Origin: Rubrivivax sp.
GTDB lineage: Bacteria; Pseudomonadota; Gammaproteobacteria; Burkholderiales; Burkholderiaceae_C
Length of the DNA: 64,000 nt
NCBI GenBank assembly: GCA_026125665.1
Contig: JAHCKS010000011.1
Span: forward strand, 1-64,000
Reading direction: 5' to 3'
Part shown: positions 38,948 to 47,050 of the stretch, in pieces
Layout of the letters: every line of letters begins with the position of its first letter
How positions within the stretch are numbered: position 1 is the stretch's first letter
The notes under the pieces: model-generated
Told to the model about the DNA's origin: nothing
Seen by the model: only the letters and a program-made list of their open reading frames with translations
The model's database searches: none
Position numbers and translations under genes: made by a program

Positions 38948-39064
38948 CCGATGCCGTGGGGCCGCTCAGGGCGTGGCACCCGAGGCGCGGCGGCGGCGGT
39001 GACGTTCGCTTGGACCTTCGTCGTGTGTTCGGGTGCCATGCCCTGAGTGGCCCCACGGCATCGG
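38948..39064. repeat. Long inverted repeat (37-nt arms) between ureD and the next gene
   Basis: Arms 38948-38984 and 39028-39064 are complementary apart from three positions, separated by 43 nt. This dominates the 349-nt gap 38789-39137 between the convergent ureD and DUF4340-LuxR genes; I see no reading frame or promoter there. There is no T-run after it, so it is not a classic terminator, but the arms could form a very stable hairpin at both 3' ends. Confidence 0.8.
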
Positions 39065-39137
39065 CCCGGCGCGCCCGAATCGTGCGGCGCCCACCGCTTC
39101 TTCGCGAACGCCGGGCGCAGTCGCGGGCCTGGAATGC

Positions 39138-40676
39138 TCAGGCGCGCCCGGCGAGCAGCTTGTGCACCAGCTCCGGTGTGGTCGCCGCGCCGGTCTTGCG
39201 CATCAGCCGTGCGCGGTACACGTCGACCGTGCGCGGGCTCACCGCCAGGCGCCGGCCGATGCCCTTGCTGGTGAGGCCCTCGATCAGCAGCGCGGCGATC
39301 TCGCGCTCGCGTGGCGTGAACTCGACGCGCAGGACACGCTGCGACGAGAGATCCTCGAAGGCCCAGATGCCTTGCGCATGCGGCTGATCGGGGTCGAGCG
39401 CGCGGCCGGAGACATGGCACCAGAAGAGCTCGCCGGCCACCGCGCCGCCGAAGGGACCCAGGCGCTTCATCACCCGTTCGTCGCTGTAGCGGCCTTCGCC
39501 GTCGAGCTGCGCGCCGATGCGCTCGGCGATGCGCGCGCCGGTGCGCTCGAACTCCACCGCCGTGGGGTAGAGCAGCTCGAAGCTGCGGCCCACCAGCATC
39601 TCGCGCGTGGCGCCGAACATCTTCAGCAGCTCGCGGTTGACGTCGACCATCAGCCGCTCGCGGGAGATGACGAGCCCCACCGGGGCCATCTCGAAGGCGA
39701 CGCGGTGGTCGAGCGTCGCCGGCGCGGCGACCGACGTGCCAGGCGCTCGGCTCGCCCAGGCCCCGGCGCGCGCCGCTTCGTCGCGGCCGCGCAGGCCCGT
39801 GAAGCCGAGCTCGGCGATCGCCTGCGCGCCGCTCGGCGGCGCCGTCGAGCTTGCGCCTGCGGGCAGCCCGCTCGCCTGCCACGCGGCGCCGGCAGCGGAG
39901 TGCGTGGCAGCACCCGCCGCCGGGGCACTGCCCGCGCCATCGGCCGCCGTCCCGCTGGCCGCCGCCGCCGGGTCGGCCACGGCCGAAGCCGCAGCCCCCG
40001 CGGCCGGTGCCACTGCGGCGCGCGCCAGGCGCAGCCCGTCGATCTCGATCGCGTCGATCTCGGCCCGCGGCACGCGCAGCGCGTTCTTGTCGAGCCATTC
40101 GTCGGGCTTGGCCGGCAGGTCGTAGGTCGGCCAGTCCACGCTCAGCACGGCCGCTTCGCCGGCCTTGCGCGCGTGCGTGCGGCGTGCGCCCTGCGAAGTG
40201 CCGAGCAGCAGCGTGGCCACCACCTTGCCGCCGGCCCCTTGGGCCCCTTGGGCCTCTTGGGCCCCTTGGGCCACTTCGGCCTGCACGCGGCGCTCGAAGC
40301 CCTGGTCGGCGACCTTGAAGCGTTCGATCGCCTCGGCGCTCGTGGCCACCGGGTCGCCGGCCTTCAGGCCGTGCAGCTTGTCGATCACTTGGCGCACGCG
40401 CGCCGCATCGGCCGGGAAGTCGCCGGCATCGGCGACGACCCAGGCGGCCTCTGCGCCCGCGCCGCGCCGCCGCAGCTCGACGCGCGCGTTGTCCGGGCCC
40501 TCGATCACCAGCCGCTGCACGGCCACCACGTCGAACGTGAAGAGCGCGCGCGGCTCGCCGCCGCCGCTCGTGCGCCCCTGCCACCAGGCCAGGGCCGCGG
40601 CCAGCGCCAGCTGCGCCGCCAGCAGCAGCGCCAGGCCGCGCAGCGGCGCGTTCGTCTTCATCGCGAGGGTGGTCAT
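39138..40676 (-). CDS. DUF4340 domain protein fused to a PAS-LuxR transcriptional regulator
   Basis: This 512-residue protein joins two unrelated parts. Residues 1-304 are a DUF4340 protein: a TM helix (about 12-34, LRGLALLLAAQLALAAALAW), then VAVQRLVIEGPDNARVELRR and WPTYDLPAKPDEWLDKNAL, ending abruptly after LRGRDEAARAG. Residues from about 318 form a PAS domain (DHRVAFEMAPVGLVISRERL), and about 445-505 a LuxR helix-turn-helix (FTPREREIAALLIEGLTSKG, SPRTVDVYRARLMRK). No ATG, GTG or TTG in frame lies just before the PAS part. The N-in helix would place the HTH in the periplasm. It ends an exporter operon, 16 nt after the permease gene. Confidence 0.85.
   Translation of the reverse strand: MTTLAMKTNAPLRGLALLLAAQLALAAALAWWQGRTSGGGEPRALFTFDVVAVQRLVIEGPDNARVELRRRGAGAEAAWVVADAGDFPADAARVRQVIDKLHGLKAGDPVATSAEAIERFKVADQGFERRVQAEVAQGAQEAQGAQGAGGKVVATLLLGTSQGARRTHARKAGEAAVLSVDWPTYDLPAKPDEWLDKNALRVPRAEIDAIEIDGLRLARAAVAPAAGAAASAVADPAAAASGTAADGAGSAPAAGAATHSAAGAAWQASGLPAGASSTAPPSGAQAIAELGFTGLRGRDEAARAGAWASRAPGTSVAAPATLDHRVAFEMAPVGLVISRERLMVDVNRELLKMFGATREMLVGRSFELLYPTAVEFERTGARIAERIGAQLDGEGRYSDERVMKRLGPFGGAVAGELFWCHVSGRALDPDQPHAQGIWAFEDLSSQRVLRVEFTPREREIAALLIEGLTSKGIGRRLAVSPRTVDVYRARLMRKTGAATTPELVHKLLAGRA
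40233..40277 (+). repeat. 9-nt tandem repeat inside the DUF4340 gene
   Basis: Five 9-nt units, GGCCCCTTG with single substitutions in the third and fifth, encode Gln-Ala-Gly/Glu triplets (GAQEAQGAQGA) in the DUF4340 part. The copy number could vary between strains without changing the frame. Confidence 0.85.
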
Positions 40677-40692
40677 CGCATCGGCCTCCTCG

Positions 40693-43623
40693 TCATGCCG
40701 CCTGCAGCACGAGCTGCGCGCGGCGGTCGTCGGCGCGGCGCACCCAGCGCCGCCAGCCCCACACCGCGGCCAGCGCCGCCAGCGCGGCCAGGTAGTTGCC
40801 CATCTCCCAGCGGCGCTGCGCGCCTTCGGGCAGTGCCTCGAGCGTGCGCGCGAGCTGCGTGCGCCCGCGCAGCTCGAGCAGCGCCGGGTCCTCGAGCGCC
40901 CAGTCGATCGTGTTCTGCAGGAACTCCAGCGGCTTCGTGTACAGCGTCTGCAGCCCCTGCGACGCGAGGTCGATCGCGAGGTCGGAAGCGAACGTGTTGC
41001 TGGCCACCAGCACGAGCCGCGCCGTGGCCGGCGACTGCTCGATGACGCTCGTGGGCCGGCTGTCCTCGGCCGCTGCGGGCGCCGACGCCGCGGCCCCGCG
41101 GGCCGAGGCGGCCGGCCCGGCCGCCGCCAGCGGCGAGGGCTTGCCCTTGTAGAACGACGTGAAGCGCCCCTGCAGCGCCACCGCGAGCGGCCGCGGCGCC
41201 GCCTCGCCCTCGAGCTTGAAGCCGAGCGGCGGCTGACCGCGCGTGTCGGGCACGAGCTGCAGGTCCTTCGACAGCCGGCTGCCGGCCGAGCTGCGCAACA
41301 GCTCGGTCACCGCGAGCCCCTGCGCCTTGGCCGGGTCGACCCTGACCGGCGAGGCCCAGTTCAGCGTCAGCTGCTGCAGCGAGCGCGTGATGGGGCTGTC
41401 GCCGTCGAGCGACTCGCCGCGCAGGTCGGCGAAGTGCGGGTACTTCAGCAGCCGGATCTCGCGCACGGGCAGGCCGCCAAGCGTGCGCTCCACGGGCACG
41501 GGCAGCGCGGCGCTGCGCGGATCGACCACCATCGCCTCGTCGATCGTGACGCCGAAGCCGGCCAGCCACTCCTCCAGGCCCGAGGCCTGCTTCACCGCGT
41601 CGATGCCCGAGCCCATGCGCACGTCGAAGGGCGATGTCGCGAGCACGACGGGGCCGCCGCGCATCAGGAACTGGTCGATCGCGAAGCGCTGCCGGTCGGT
41701 GAGCGCGCGCGGCGCGGCCACGAGCAGCAGGTCCACGTCGTCGGGCACGCGGCCGTCGGCGAGGTCGGCGTAGCGCAGCCGCGTGCCCTCGCCCAGCACC
41801 TGCTCCAGCCGCTGGTAGCTCGGGCCGGGCGGCGCCATGCCCGGCGGCATGCCGGGCAGCGCGGGCGTGGCCGGTGGCGACACCAGCCCCACCGTCCTCA
41901 GGAAACCCGGCGCCATGCGCTTGAGCGCCGACTGCAGCGTGCGCTCGAGCGCGGGCCGGTCCAGCGTGTCGGGAAGCGGCACCTGCACGAGCTCGGCGCC
42001 GTCGTCCAGCAGCATCGTGAACCAGAACGGCTGCGGGTCCGCAAGGCTCGCGATCTGCGGCGCGAGGCCGTACTTCTGGCGCAGCTCGCGCGCGAGGGCA
42101 CCGCCGTCGGCGTCGGGGTCGGCGAAGCGCACCTCGAGCTTGCCGCCGCTCTTGCCGCGCTGCTCGTCGAGCACCGCCTGCAGCTCGGCGCGCAGCCGGC
42201 GCAGCGGCGCGGGCAGCCGCGCGTCGGGCGAGACGTAACCCCTGAACGTGACAGGCCGCGCGAGCGTCTGGAACGCATTGCCGCCGGCCTGGTACGCGCC
42301 CACGGCCTTGCGGATGGCGCGCGTGATCGCGTACTCGGGGTTCTTCAGCACGACGGTGAGCGCCTCCTCGCCGCGGCCCTTCACCTCGATCAGGTCGCGG
42401 AAGCCGAGCTTCTCCACCTGGTCGCCGTAGCTCACGACGACGTCGAAGTACGAGCTCACCACCGCGGCCTGGTAGCGGTCGGCGGTCTGGAACGGCACCG
42501 GGCGCACGCCGTAGCGGCTCGCGGCCTCCTCCTCGGCGGCGCGGTCGCGCGTCGGGTCGACGATCTCCACCCGCGCGCGCGGACCGGCCGCCGCGGCGTA
42601 CTCGCGCAGGAGGTCCTGCAGGCGCGGCACGAGCGGCGCCAGGTACGGGTGCGTGCGGGCCGAGAAGTAGCCGCGGATGACCAGCGGCTCGCGCAGCCCC
42701 TGCAGCTGCGTGCGCGTGGCCGGCGAGAGAGTGAAGCCGCGCTCGGCCGTCAGGTCCAGCCGCAGCCACGGCACGGCGGCCAGCCACAGGTTCACCGCCG
42801 CGAGGTTGGCCGCCAGCAGCGCCGCGAGCGCCGTGCGCGCATGGTGGCGAGGGCTCGCGGGGTTGCCGGCCCAGCGCAGCCGCTCCAGGCTGTAGACGTT
42901 GAGCACGAGGAACAGGCCGGCGAGCGTCGCGAAGTAGGCCAGGTCGCGCAGGTCGAGCACGCCGCGCGTGATGGCCTCGAAGCGCGCGCCGGTGCCCAGC
43001 GCCTCGAGCCAGCGGCCCATCGGCTGGCCCACGAGCGAGGTCAGCACGGGCGAGCCCACGAAGTGCAGCAGCGCGCACACCACCACCGTGCCGATGAGGG
43101 CGATGATGGGGTTGTCGCTGCGCGCGCTCACTGCCAGGCCGATGGCCGCGTAGGCGGCGGCCAGCAGCAGCGTGGCGACGTAGCCGCCAGCCACCGGGCC
43201 CCAGTCCAGCGGCCCGAGCAGCGCCACCGTCAGCGGCAGCGGCAGCGTCAGCAGGAGCGCCAGCGCCACCAGCGCCAGCACGGCGAGGAACTTGCCCAGC
43301 ACCAGCGACCACGGCGCCACCGGCGCGGTGAGCAGGCTCTCCAGCGTGCCCATGCGCCGCTCGTCGCTCCACGAGCGCATCGTCAGCGCCGCGACGAGGA
43401 AGACGAGCAGCAGCGGCAGCCAGCGGAACAGCGGCCGCGCGTCGGCGATGTTGCGCGCGAAGAAGGTGTCGATCCAGAAGAAGGCGAACAGCACCGCGGC
43501 CAAGAAGGCGCCGAGGAATAGGTAGGCCGCGGGCGAGGCGAAGAAGGCGCGGAACTCCTTGCGCGCCACGCGCAGCGCCGTGGGCCACGGCGCGAGCTTG
43601 CGCCCGAGGGCGGGTTCAGGCAT
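40693..43623 (-). CDS. ABC-2 permease fused to a GldG-type auxiliary domain
   Basis: This 976-residue membrane protein combines the two subunits usually called GldF and GldG. Residues 1-240 are an ABC-2 permease with about six TM helices (AYLFLGAFLAAVLFAFFWID and others); then a TM and a large extracytoplasmic ABC_transp_aux region begin at TLSPATRTQLQGLREPLVIRG. A last TM (NYLAALAALAAVWGWRRW) is near the C-terminus. It overlaps the ATPase gene by 8 nt and precedes the DUF4340 gene. Similar systems occur in many nonmotile bacteria, so a gliding role should not be assumed; the cargo is unknown. Confidence 0.88.
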   Translation of the reverse strand: MPEPALGRKLAPWPTALRVARKEFRAFFASPAAYLFLGAFLAAVLFAFFWIDTFFARNIADARPLFRWLPLLLVFLVAALTMRSWSDERRMGTLESLLTAPVAPWSLVLGKFLAVLALVALALLLTLPLPLTVALLGPLDWGPVAGGYVATLLLAAAYAAIGLAVSARSDNPIIALIGTVVVCALLHFVGSPVLTSLVGQPMGRWLEALGTGARFEAITRGVLDLRDLAYFATLAGLFLVLNVYSLERLRWAGNPASPRHHARTALAALLAANLAAVNLWLAAVPWLRLDLTAERGFTLSPATRTQLQGLREPLVIRGYFSARTHPYLAPLVPRLQDLLREYAAAAGPRARVEIVDPTRDRAAEEEAASRYGVRPVPFQTADRYQAAVVSSYFDVVVSYGDQVEKLGFRDLIEVKGRGEEALTVVLKNPEYAITRAIRKAVGAYQAGGNAFQTLARPVTFRGYVSPDARLPAPLRRLRAELQAVLDEQRGKSGGKLEVRFADPDADGGALARELRQKYGLAPQIASLADPQPFWFTMLLDDGAELVQVPLPDTLDRPALERTLQSALKRMAPGFLRTVGLVSPPATPALPGMPPGMAPPGPSYQRLEQVLGEGTRLRYADLADGRVPDDVDLLLVAAPRALTDRQRFAIDQFLMRGGPVVLATSPFDVRMGSGIDAVKQASGLEEWLAGFGVTIDEAMVVDPRSAALPVPVERTLGGLPVREIRLLKYPHFADLRGESLDGDSPITRSLQQLTLNWASPVRVDPAKAQGLAVTELLRSSAGSRLSKDLQLVPDTRGQPPLGFKLEGEAAPRPLAVALQGRFTSFYKGKPSPLAAAGPAASARGAAASAPAAAEDSRPTSVIEQSPATARLVLVASNTFASDLAIDLASQGLQTLYTKPLEFLQNTIDWALEDPALLELRGRTQLARTLEALPEGAQRRWEMGNYLAALAALAAVWGWRRWVRRADDRRAQLVLQAA

Positions 43624-44647
43624 CGGCCACCTCCTTCACGGCGGCGGCCGCGGGGGCCGCCGATGCGGCTTCGTGGGCGGGCACGGCGCCGGCATGCGCC
43701 GGCGCCTCGTTGACGCGGGCGAAGACGGTCTCCAGGTCCTGCCGCGCGGGCTGCAGCGCGTGCAGCGGCAGGCCGGCGCGCGCCAGGGCCTGCACGAGCT
43801 GCGGCGCCAGCGTGCGCTCGGCCTGCACGTGGTAGTGGCGCAGCCCGGCGGGCGCGGCTGCCGCACCGGGCTCGCGGCCCGCGTCGGCGCCCGGCTCGGG
43901 GCCGAGTTCCTGCACGGCCTGCACGCCGTGCACGCCGGCCAGCACGGCGCGGGCGTCGCCGGCCACGGTGAGCCGCAGCCCGTCGTCGTGCGCCAGATCG
44001 GCCAGCCGCGCGTCGACGACGAGGCGGCCGCCGCGCATGATGAGCGCGCGCTGGCACACCGCCTGCACCTCCTGCAGGATGTGCGTGGAGACGATGACGG
44101 TGGCGTGGGCGGCGAGCTCGCGGATGAGGTCGCGCATGTGCCGGATCTGCGTCGGATCGAGCCCGTTGGTGGGCTCGTCGAGGATCAGGATGTCCGGCGC
44201 ATGCAGCAGCGCCTGCGCCACGCCGACGCGCTGCCGGTATCCGCGCGACAGCATGCCGATCTGCGCCGTGGCCCGGCTGCCGAGCTCGGTGCGGCGCACG
44301 GCGCGCGCCACTGCGCCGTCGCGCTCGTGCGCCGGCACGCCGTGCAGCGCCGCCTGGTAGTCCAGGTACTCCAGCACCGTCATCTCGGGCCACACCGGGC
44401 AGTTCTCCGGCAGGTAGCCGATGCGCCGCCGCGTCGCCGCGGACTCCGGCCGCACCTCCTCGCCGTCGATCAGCACGCGGCCCGAAGTCGGCTCGAGGTA
44501 GCCGGTCATCATCTTCATGATCGTCGTCTTGCCGGCGCCGTTGTGCCCGAGCAAGCCGACGATCTCGCCGCGGCCGATGTGGAAGCTCACGTCGTCCACG
44601 GCCACCAGGTCGCCGTAGCGCCTGCACAGCTGCTGTGCATCGATCAT
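43616..44647 (-). CDS. ABC transporter ATP-binding protein (GldA/NatA type)
   Basis: This is the ATPase of the exporter (343 residues). Walker A is GHNGAGKT (about residues 34-41), the signature is LSRGYRQRVGVAQAL and Walker B is ILILDEPTNGLDP, followed by STHILQEV. The C-terminal 100 residues carry an Ala/Gly/Pro-rich insert not needed for catalysis. The ATG at 44647 gives MIDAQQLCRRYGDLVAVDDV, the normal start. It is the first gene of the three-gene unit. Confidence 0.93.
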   Translation of the reverse strand: MIDAQQLCRRYGDLVAVDDVSFHIGRGEIVGLLGHNGAGKTTIMKMMTGYLEPTSGRVLIDGEEVRPESAATRRRIGYLPENCPVWPEMTVLEYLDYQAALHGVPAHERDGAVARAVRRTELGSRATAQIGMLSRGYRQRVGVAQALLHAPDILILDEPTNGLDPTQIRHMRDLIRELAAHATVIVSTHILQEVQAVCQRALIMRGGRLVVDARLADLAHDDGLRLTVAGDARAVLAGVHGVQAVQELGPEPGADAGREPGAAAAPAGLRHYHVQAERTLAPQLVQALARAGLPLHALQPARQDLETVFARVNEAPAHAGAVPAHEAASAAPAAAAVKEVADA

Positions 44648-44865
44648 GGTTGCCAGTCCCGATGTCAAGGTCGCGCGCAGGCTCGCGGCGCGGCGACGCC
44701 CGCCGGCCCGCGTGCGCGAATCCCGTGGCCACGAAAGCCCGGGCGCGCGCGAAATGCGGGCGGCCGCGGGCGTTTCAAGGGCCCCCTGGCCCGGCTCCGG
44801 GCGACGTTGCAGTGATGCCCGGCGGTGCGTGACGGCGATGCTCCGGCCACGCTCCCCGGCGCGCC

Positions 44866-45285
44866 TCAGGCACGGTGGTGCGACGGCGGCGCGGAGGCGG
44901 GCGCGGACGGCGGCGCGGACGGAGGGAAGCGGCCCGCGGCCTGCAGCCGCTTGCGCACCGGCGTGAACGCCCACCAGTCGAGTGCCTCGCCGGTGCGCGC
45001 CTGATGGATGACGGCGGCGAAGACGTCCCACACGCAGGGATCCTGCCGCCGGCCGGTGCGCGCCTGCAGCGCCGCGTAGAGCGCATCGGGCTCGCAGGCG
45101 GCAAGCTGCTCGAGCGTGTCGACGCCCAGCAGCGCGAGGTCGGCGCGCATCGCCGGCCCGATGTTGCGCAGCCCGCTCAGAGCGTCGTGGGTCATGGGGC
45201 GGCGCGGGCCGCGGCGCGCGCCGGCAGGTGAGGCGGACGGCGAGGCGGGCGAGGGAACCGGAGCACGGGCGGCACGGGTCTTCAT
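44866..45285 (-). CDS. Cdd1-like helix-hairpin-helix protein
   Basis: This 139-residue protein has a basic, Pro-rich N-terminal stretch, then a helix-hairpin-helix domain of the Cdd1 (pathogenicity locus) type. LRNIGPAMRADLALLGVDTL is the hairpin, and DPCVWDVFAAVIHQARTGEAL and WWAFTPVRKR complete the domain. Such domains bind DNA nonspecifically in other families; no direct role is known here. A good Shine-Dalgarno (GGAAAGGAG) precedes the ATG. It starts 16 nt after imuB, so it may belong to the same damage-induced transcript. The downstream 218 nt up to the ABC ATPase gene hold no clear feature. Confidence 0.75.
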   Translation of the reverse strand: MKTRAARAPVPSPASPSASPAGARRGPRRPMTHDALSGLRNIGPAMRADLALLGVDTLEQLAACEPDALYAALQARTGRRQDPCVWDVFAAVIHQARTGEALDWWAFTPVRKRLQAAGRFPPSAPPSAPASAPPSHHRA

Positions 45286-45301
45286 GCGAGTCTCCTTTCC
45301 T

Positions 45302-46981
45302 TCATGCAAACCTCCCTTGCAGCATCCACTGCACGTCAGTCGTCGCGGCTGCGCCCCCACCTCCTGGCCCGGCCGCAGAGGGCAGGCGTTGGCGCCACAC
45401 CCACACCAGCGAGCCGTCGGCGGCCAGCGCGATGAAGTAGTCGCGCGCTGCGGGTTCGCCGTCCCACCAGCCGGCCTCGATGCGCTCGGGGCCTCTCACC
45501 AGCTGCAACGGCTGGCCTTCCAGCAGCGGCAGGCCGTGGCGCTCGGGCAGCGGCAGCGGCTCGGGCAGGAGCCACACCGGGCGATGCAGCGGCAGCGCCC
45601 GGTCTTTGGGAGGAACCTTGCGATGCAGCGGCAGCGCCCGGCCTTCGCGCGGGCTCGCTCCGGCGGTGTCCGACCTGCCGGCACGCTCGGCGCGCTGAGG
45701 GCGCCTGCCTGCCAGCGGCGCAGCCGAACGCGCCACCGCCGCGCTGCCGGACAGCGCAGGCAGGCTGCGGCTGGCGCGCTCGGGTCGGTGGTCGGCGACA
45801 GGCTCGAGCCGCTGCACCTGTGCATCGCCCAGGCGCGCGCGCAAGCGCTCGAGCAGGCGCGCCAGGCCCAGCGACTCGCTGCCGCGCGTGGGAAACAGCT
45901 CGGCGTTGGGCGGCGCGCAAGCCACGGTGTCGCGGCAGCGCAGGTGCAGCTCCAGCGTCGGCGCGGCGAGCTGCACGTGTGCCAGGCGTTCGCGCAGCAG
46001 CAGCTGCAGGTGCGCCGGGTCGAGCGCCGGTTCGGCCAGCTCGATGCGCAACACGGTGGCCGGCGGCGTGCCGCCTCTTTCGCGGTGGCGTGGCTCGTGC
46101 TGCATCGACAGCGTGAAGGCGGCGATGCGCACCTGCCGCGCGCCGGCCCACGCGACGAGGCGCGCCAGCAGCACGGAGGCGGCCACGAGCACCTGCTCGG
46201 CATGGTCGGCACGCTGGTGCAGCTCGAGCCTCGCCTCGAAGGCGGCTGGCAGCTCGATCCAGCGCCGCGGGTCAGGCGCGCGGCCGAAGGCGCGGTCGAG
46301 CTCGTCGAGCAGCCCTTCGCCGAAGCGGCGCGCCAGGCCGGCACGAGGCAGGTCGCGCAGGTCGGCCAGCGTGTGCAGGCCCATGCCCTGCAGGGCTTCC
46401 CAGTGCTCGCGCCCGGGACCGAGCAGCCACACCGGCGCGGCGGCAAGCAGCTGAACGAGCGCGGGCAGGCGGGTGGCGTGCGGGCCGAGCACCGGGTCGA
46501 AGGACGCGCTGGCCGCCGCGCCCTTCCCCCAGCGCGCCAGCAGGGCCGCACCGAGTGCCGTGGGCGCCGCAGCGATGCGCACGCGGTGTGCCAGAGGCGC
46601 CAGCGCCGCGCGCAGCTGCTCTACGAGCTGCGCCACGCCTCCGTACAGCCTCAAGCTCGCGCGGACCTCCATCAGCACGCAGGGCTGGCCGTCGTGCAGC
46701 GCGACGGCGGGCGTGAAGGCGAGCGCGGTGAAGGCCACGGCCTGCAGCGCCGCGGCGTCACGCGCGGCGTCGGCTTCGCCAAGCAGCAGCTCGCGGGCGA
46801 GTGCCAGCGCGGTGGCGCGTTTCATGCCCGCACGCACGCCGCGCGCCGCCGCAGCGGCGTTGACGGCCGTGATGCGGTGCTCGGCCAGCAGCGCCACCGG
46901 GCCCTGCGCTGCCCCGGGCGGCAGCGTGGCGCAGAAGGCCTCCAGCGAGAGCAGCGGCAGATGCAGGGCCAGCCACAACAT
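45302..46981 (-). CDS. imuB: Mutasome protein ImuB, Y-family polymerase homolog
   Basis: ImuB is the hub of the mutagenic translesion cassette: a catalytically inactive Y-family polymerase homolog that links ImuA and ImuC (DnaE2) to the sliding clamp. The 559-residue protein shows the palm/fingers region (HRITAVNAAAAARGVRAGMK, then PTALGAALLARWGKG) and helix-hairpin motifs (LQGMGLHTLADLRDLPRAGL), with a C-terminal Pro/Arg-rich region. Catalytic acidic residues of Y-family enzymes do not appear conserved. It overlaps nothing and lies 69 nt after imuA. Confidence 0.88.
   Translation of the reverse strand: MLWLALHLPLLSLEAFCATLPPGAAQGPVALLAEHRITAVNAAAAARGVRAGMKRATALALARELLLGEADAARDAAALQAVAFTALAFTPAVALHDGQPCVLMEVRASLRLYGGVAQLVEQLRAALAPLAHRVRIAAAPTALGAALLARWGKGAAASASFDPVLGPHATRLPALVQLLAAAPVWLLGPGREHWEALQGMGLHTLADLRDLPRAGLARRFGEGLLDELDRAFGRAPDPRRWIELPAAFEARLELHQRADHAEQVLVAASVLLARLVAWAGARQVRIAAFTLSMQHEPRHRERGGTPPATVLRIELAEPALDPAHLQLLLRERLAHVQLAAPTLELHLRCRDTVACAPPNAELFPTRGSESLGLARLLERLRARLGDAQVQRLEPVADHRPERASRSLPALSGSAAVARSAAPLAGRRPQRAERAGRSDTAGASPREGRALPLHRKVPPKDRALPLHRPVWLLPEPLPLPERHGLPLLEGQPLQLVRGPERIEAGWWDGEPAARDYFIALAADGSLVWVWRQRLPSAAGPGGGGAAATTDVQWMLQGRFA
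45581..45641 (-). repeat. Internal duplication in imuB
   Basis: The 22-nt sequence at 45581-45602 recurs at 45620-45641, giving the peptide RALPLHR twice (GRALPLHRKVPPKDRALPLH). It looks like a 39-nt tandem duplication with drift in the Pro-rich part of ImuB. Confidence 0.75.
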
Positions 46982-47050
46982 GGGCGGGAACCGGAAGAGG
47001 AGCGCGAAGAGGGCGGCAGTGGCACAGCGGCATGACAGGCCGGTCAGGCA

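Noticed and set aside
38789-39137. Possible small gene in the gap after ureD
   Set aside because: The short frames here carry no ribosome site and are dominated by the 37-nt inverted repeat.
40165-43521. A plus-strand open frame of over 1100 codons antisense to the ABC permease gene
   Set aside because: The composition is repetitive Arg/Gln/His/Ala without any recognised fold, and the minus strand holds a well-formed permease-GldG protein.
44648-44865. A possible small ORF between the ABC ATPase and Cdd1-like genes
   Set aside because: The frames are Arg/Pro/Ala-rich with no start signal; I see nothing supported there.
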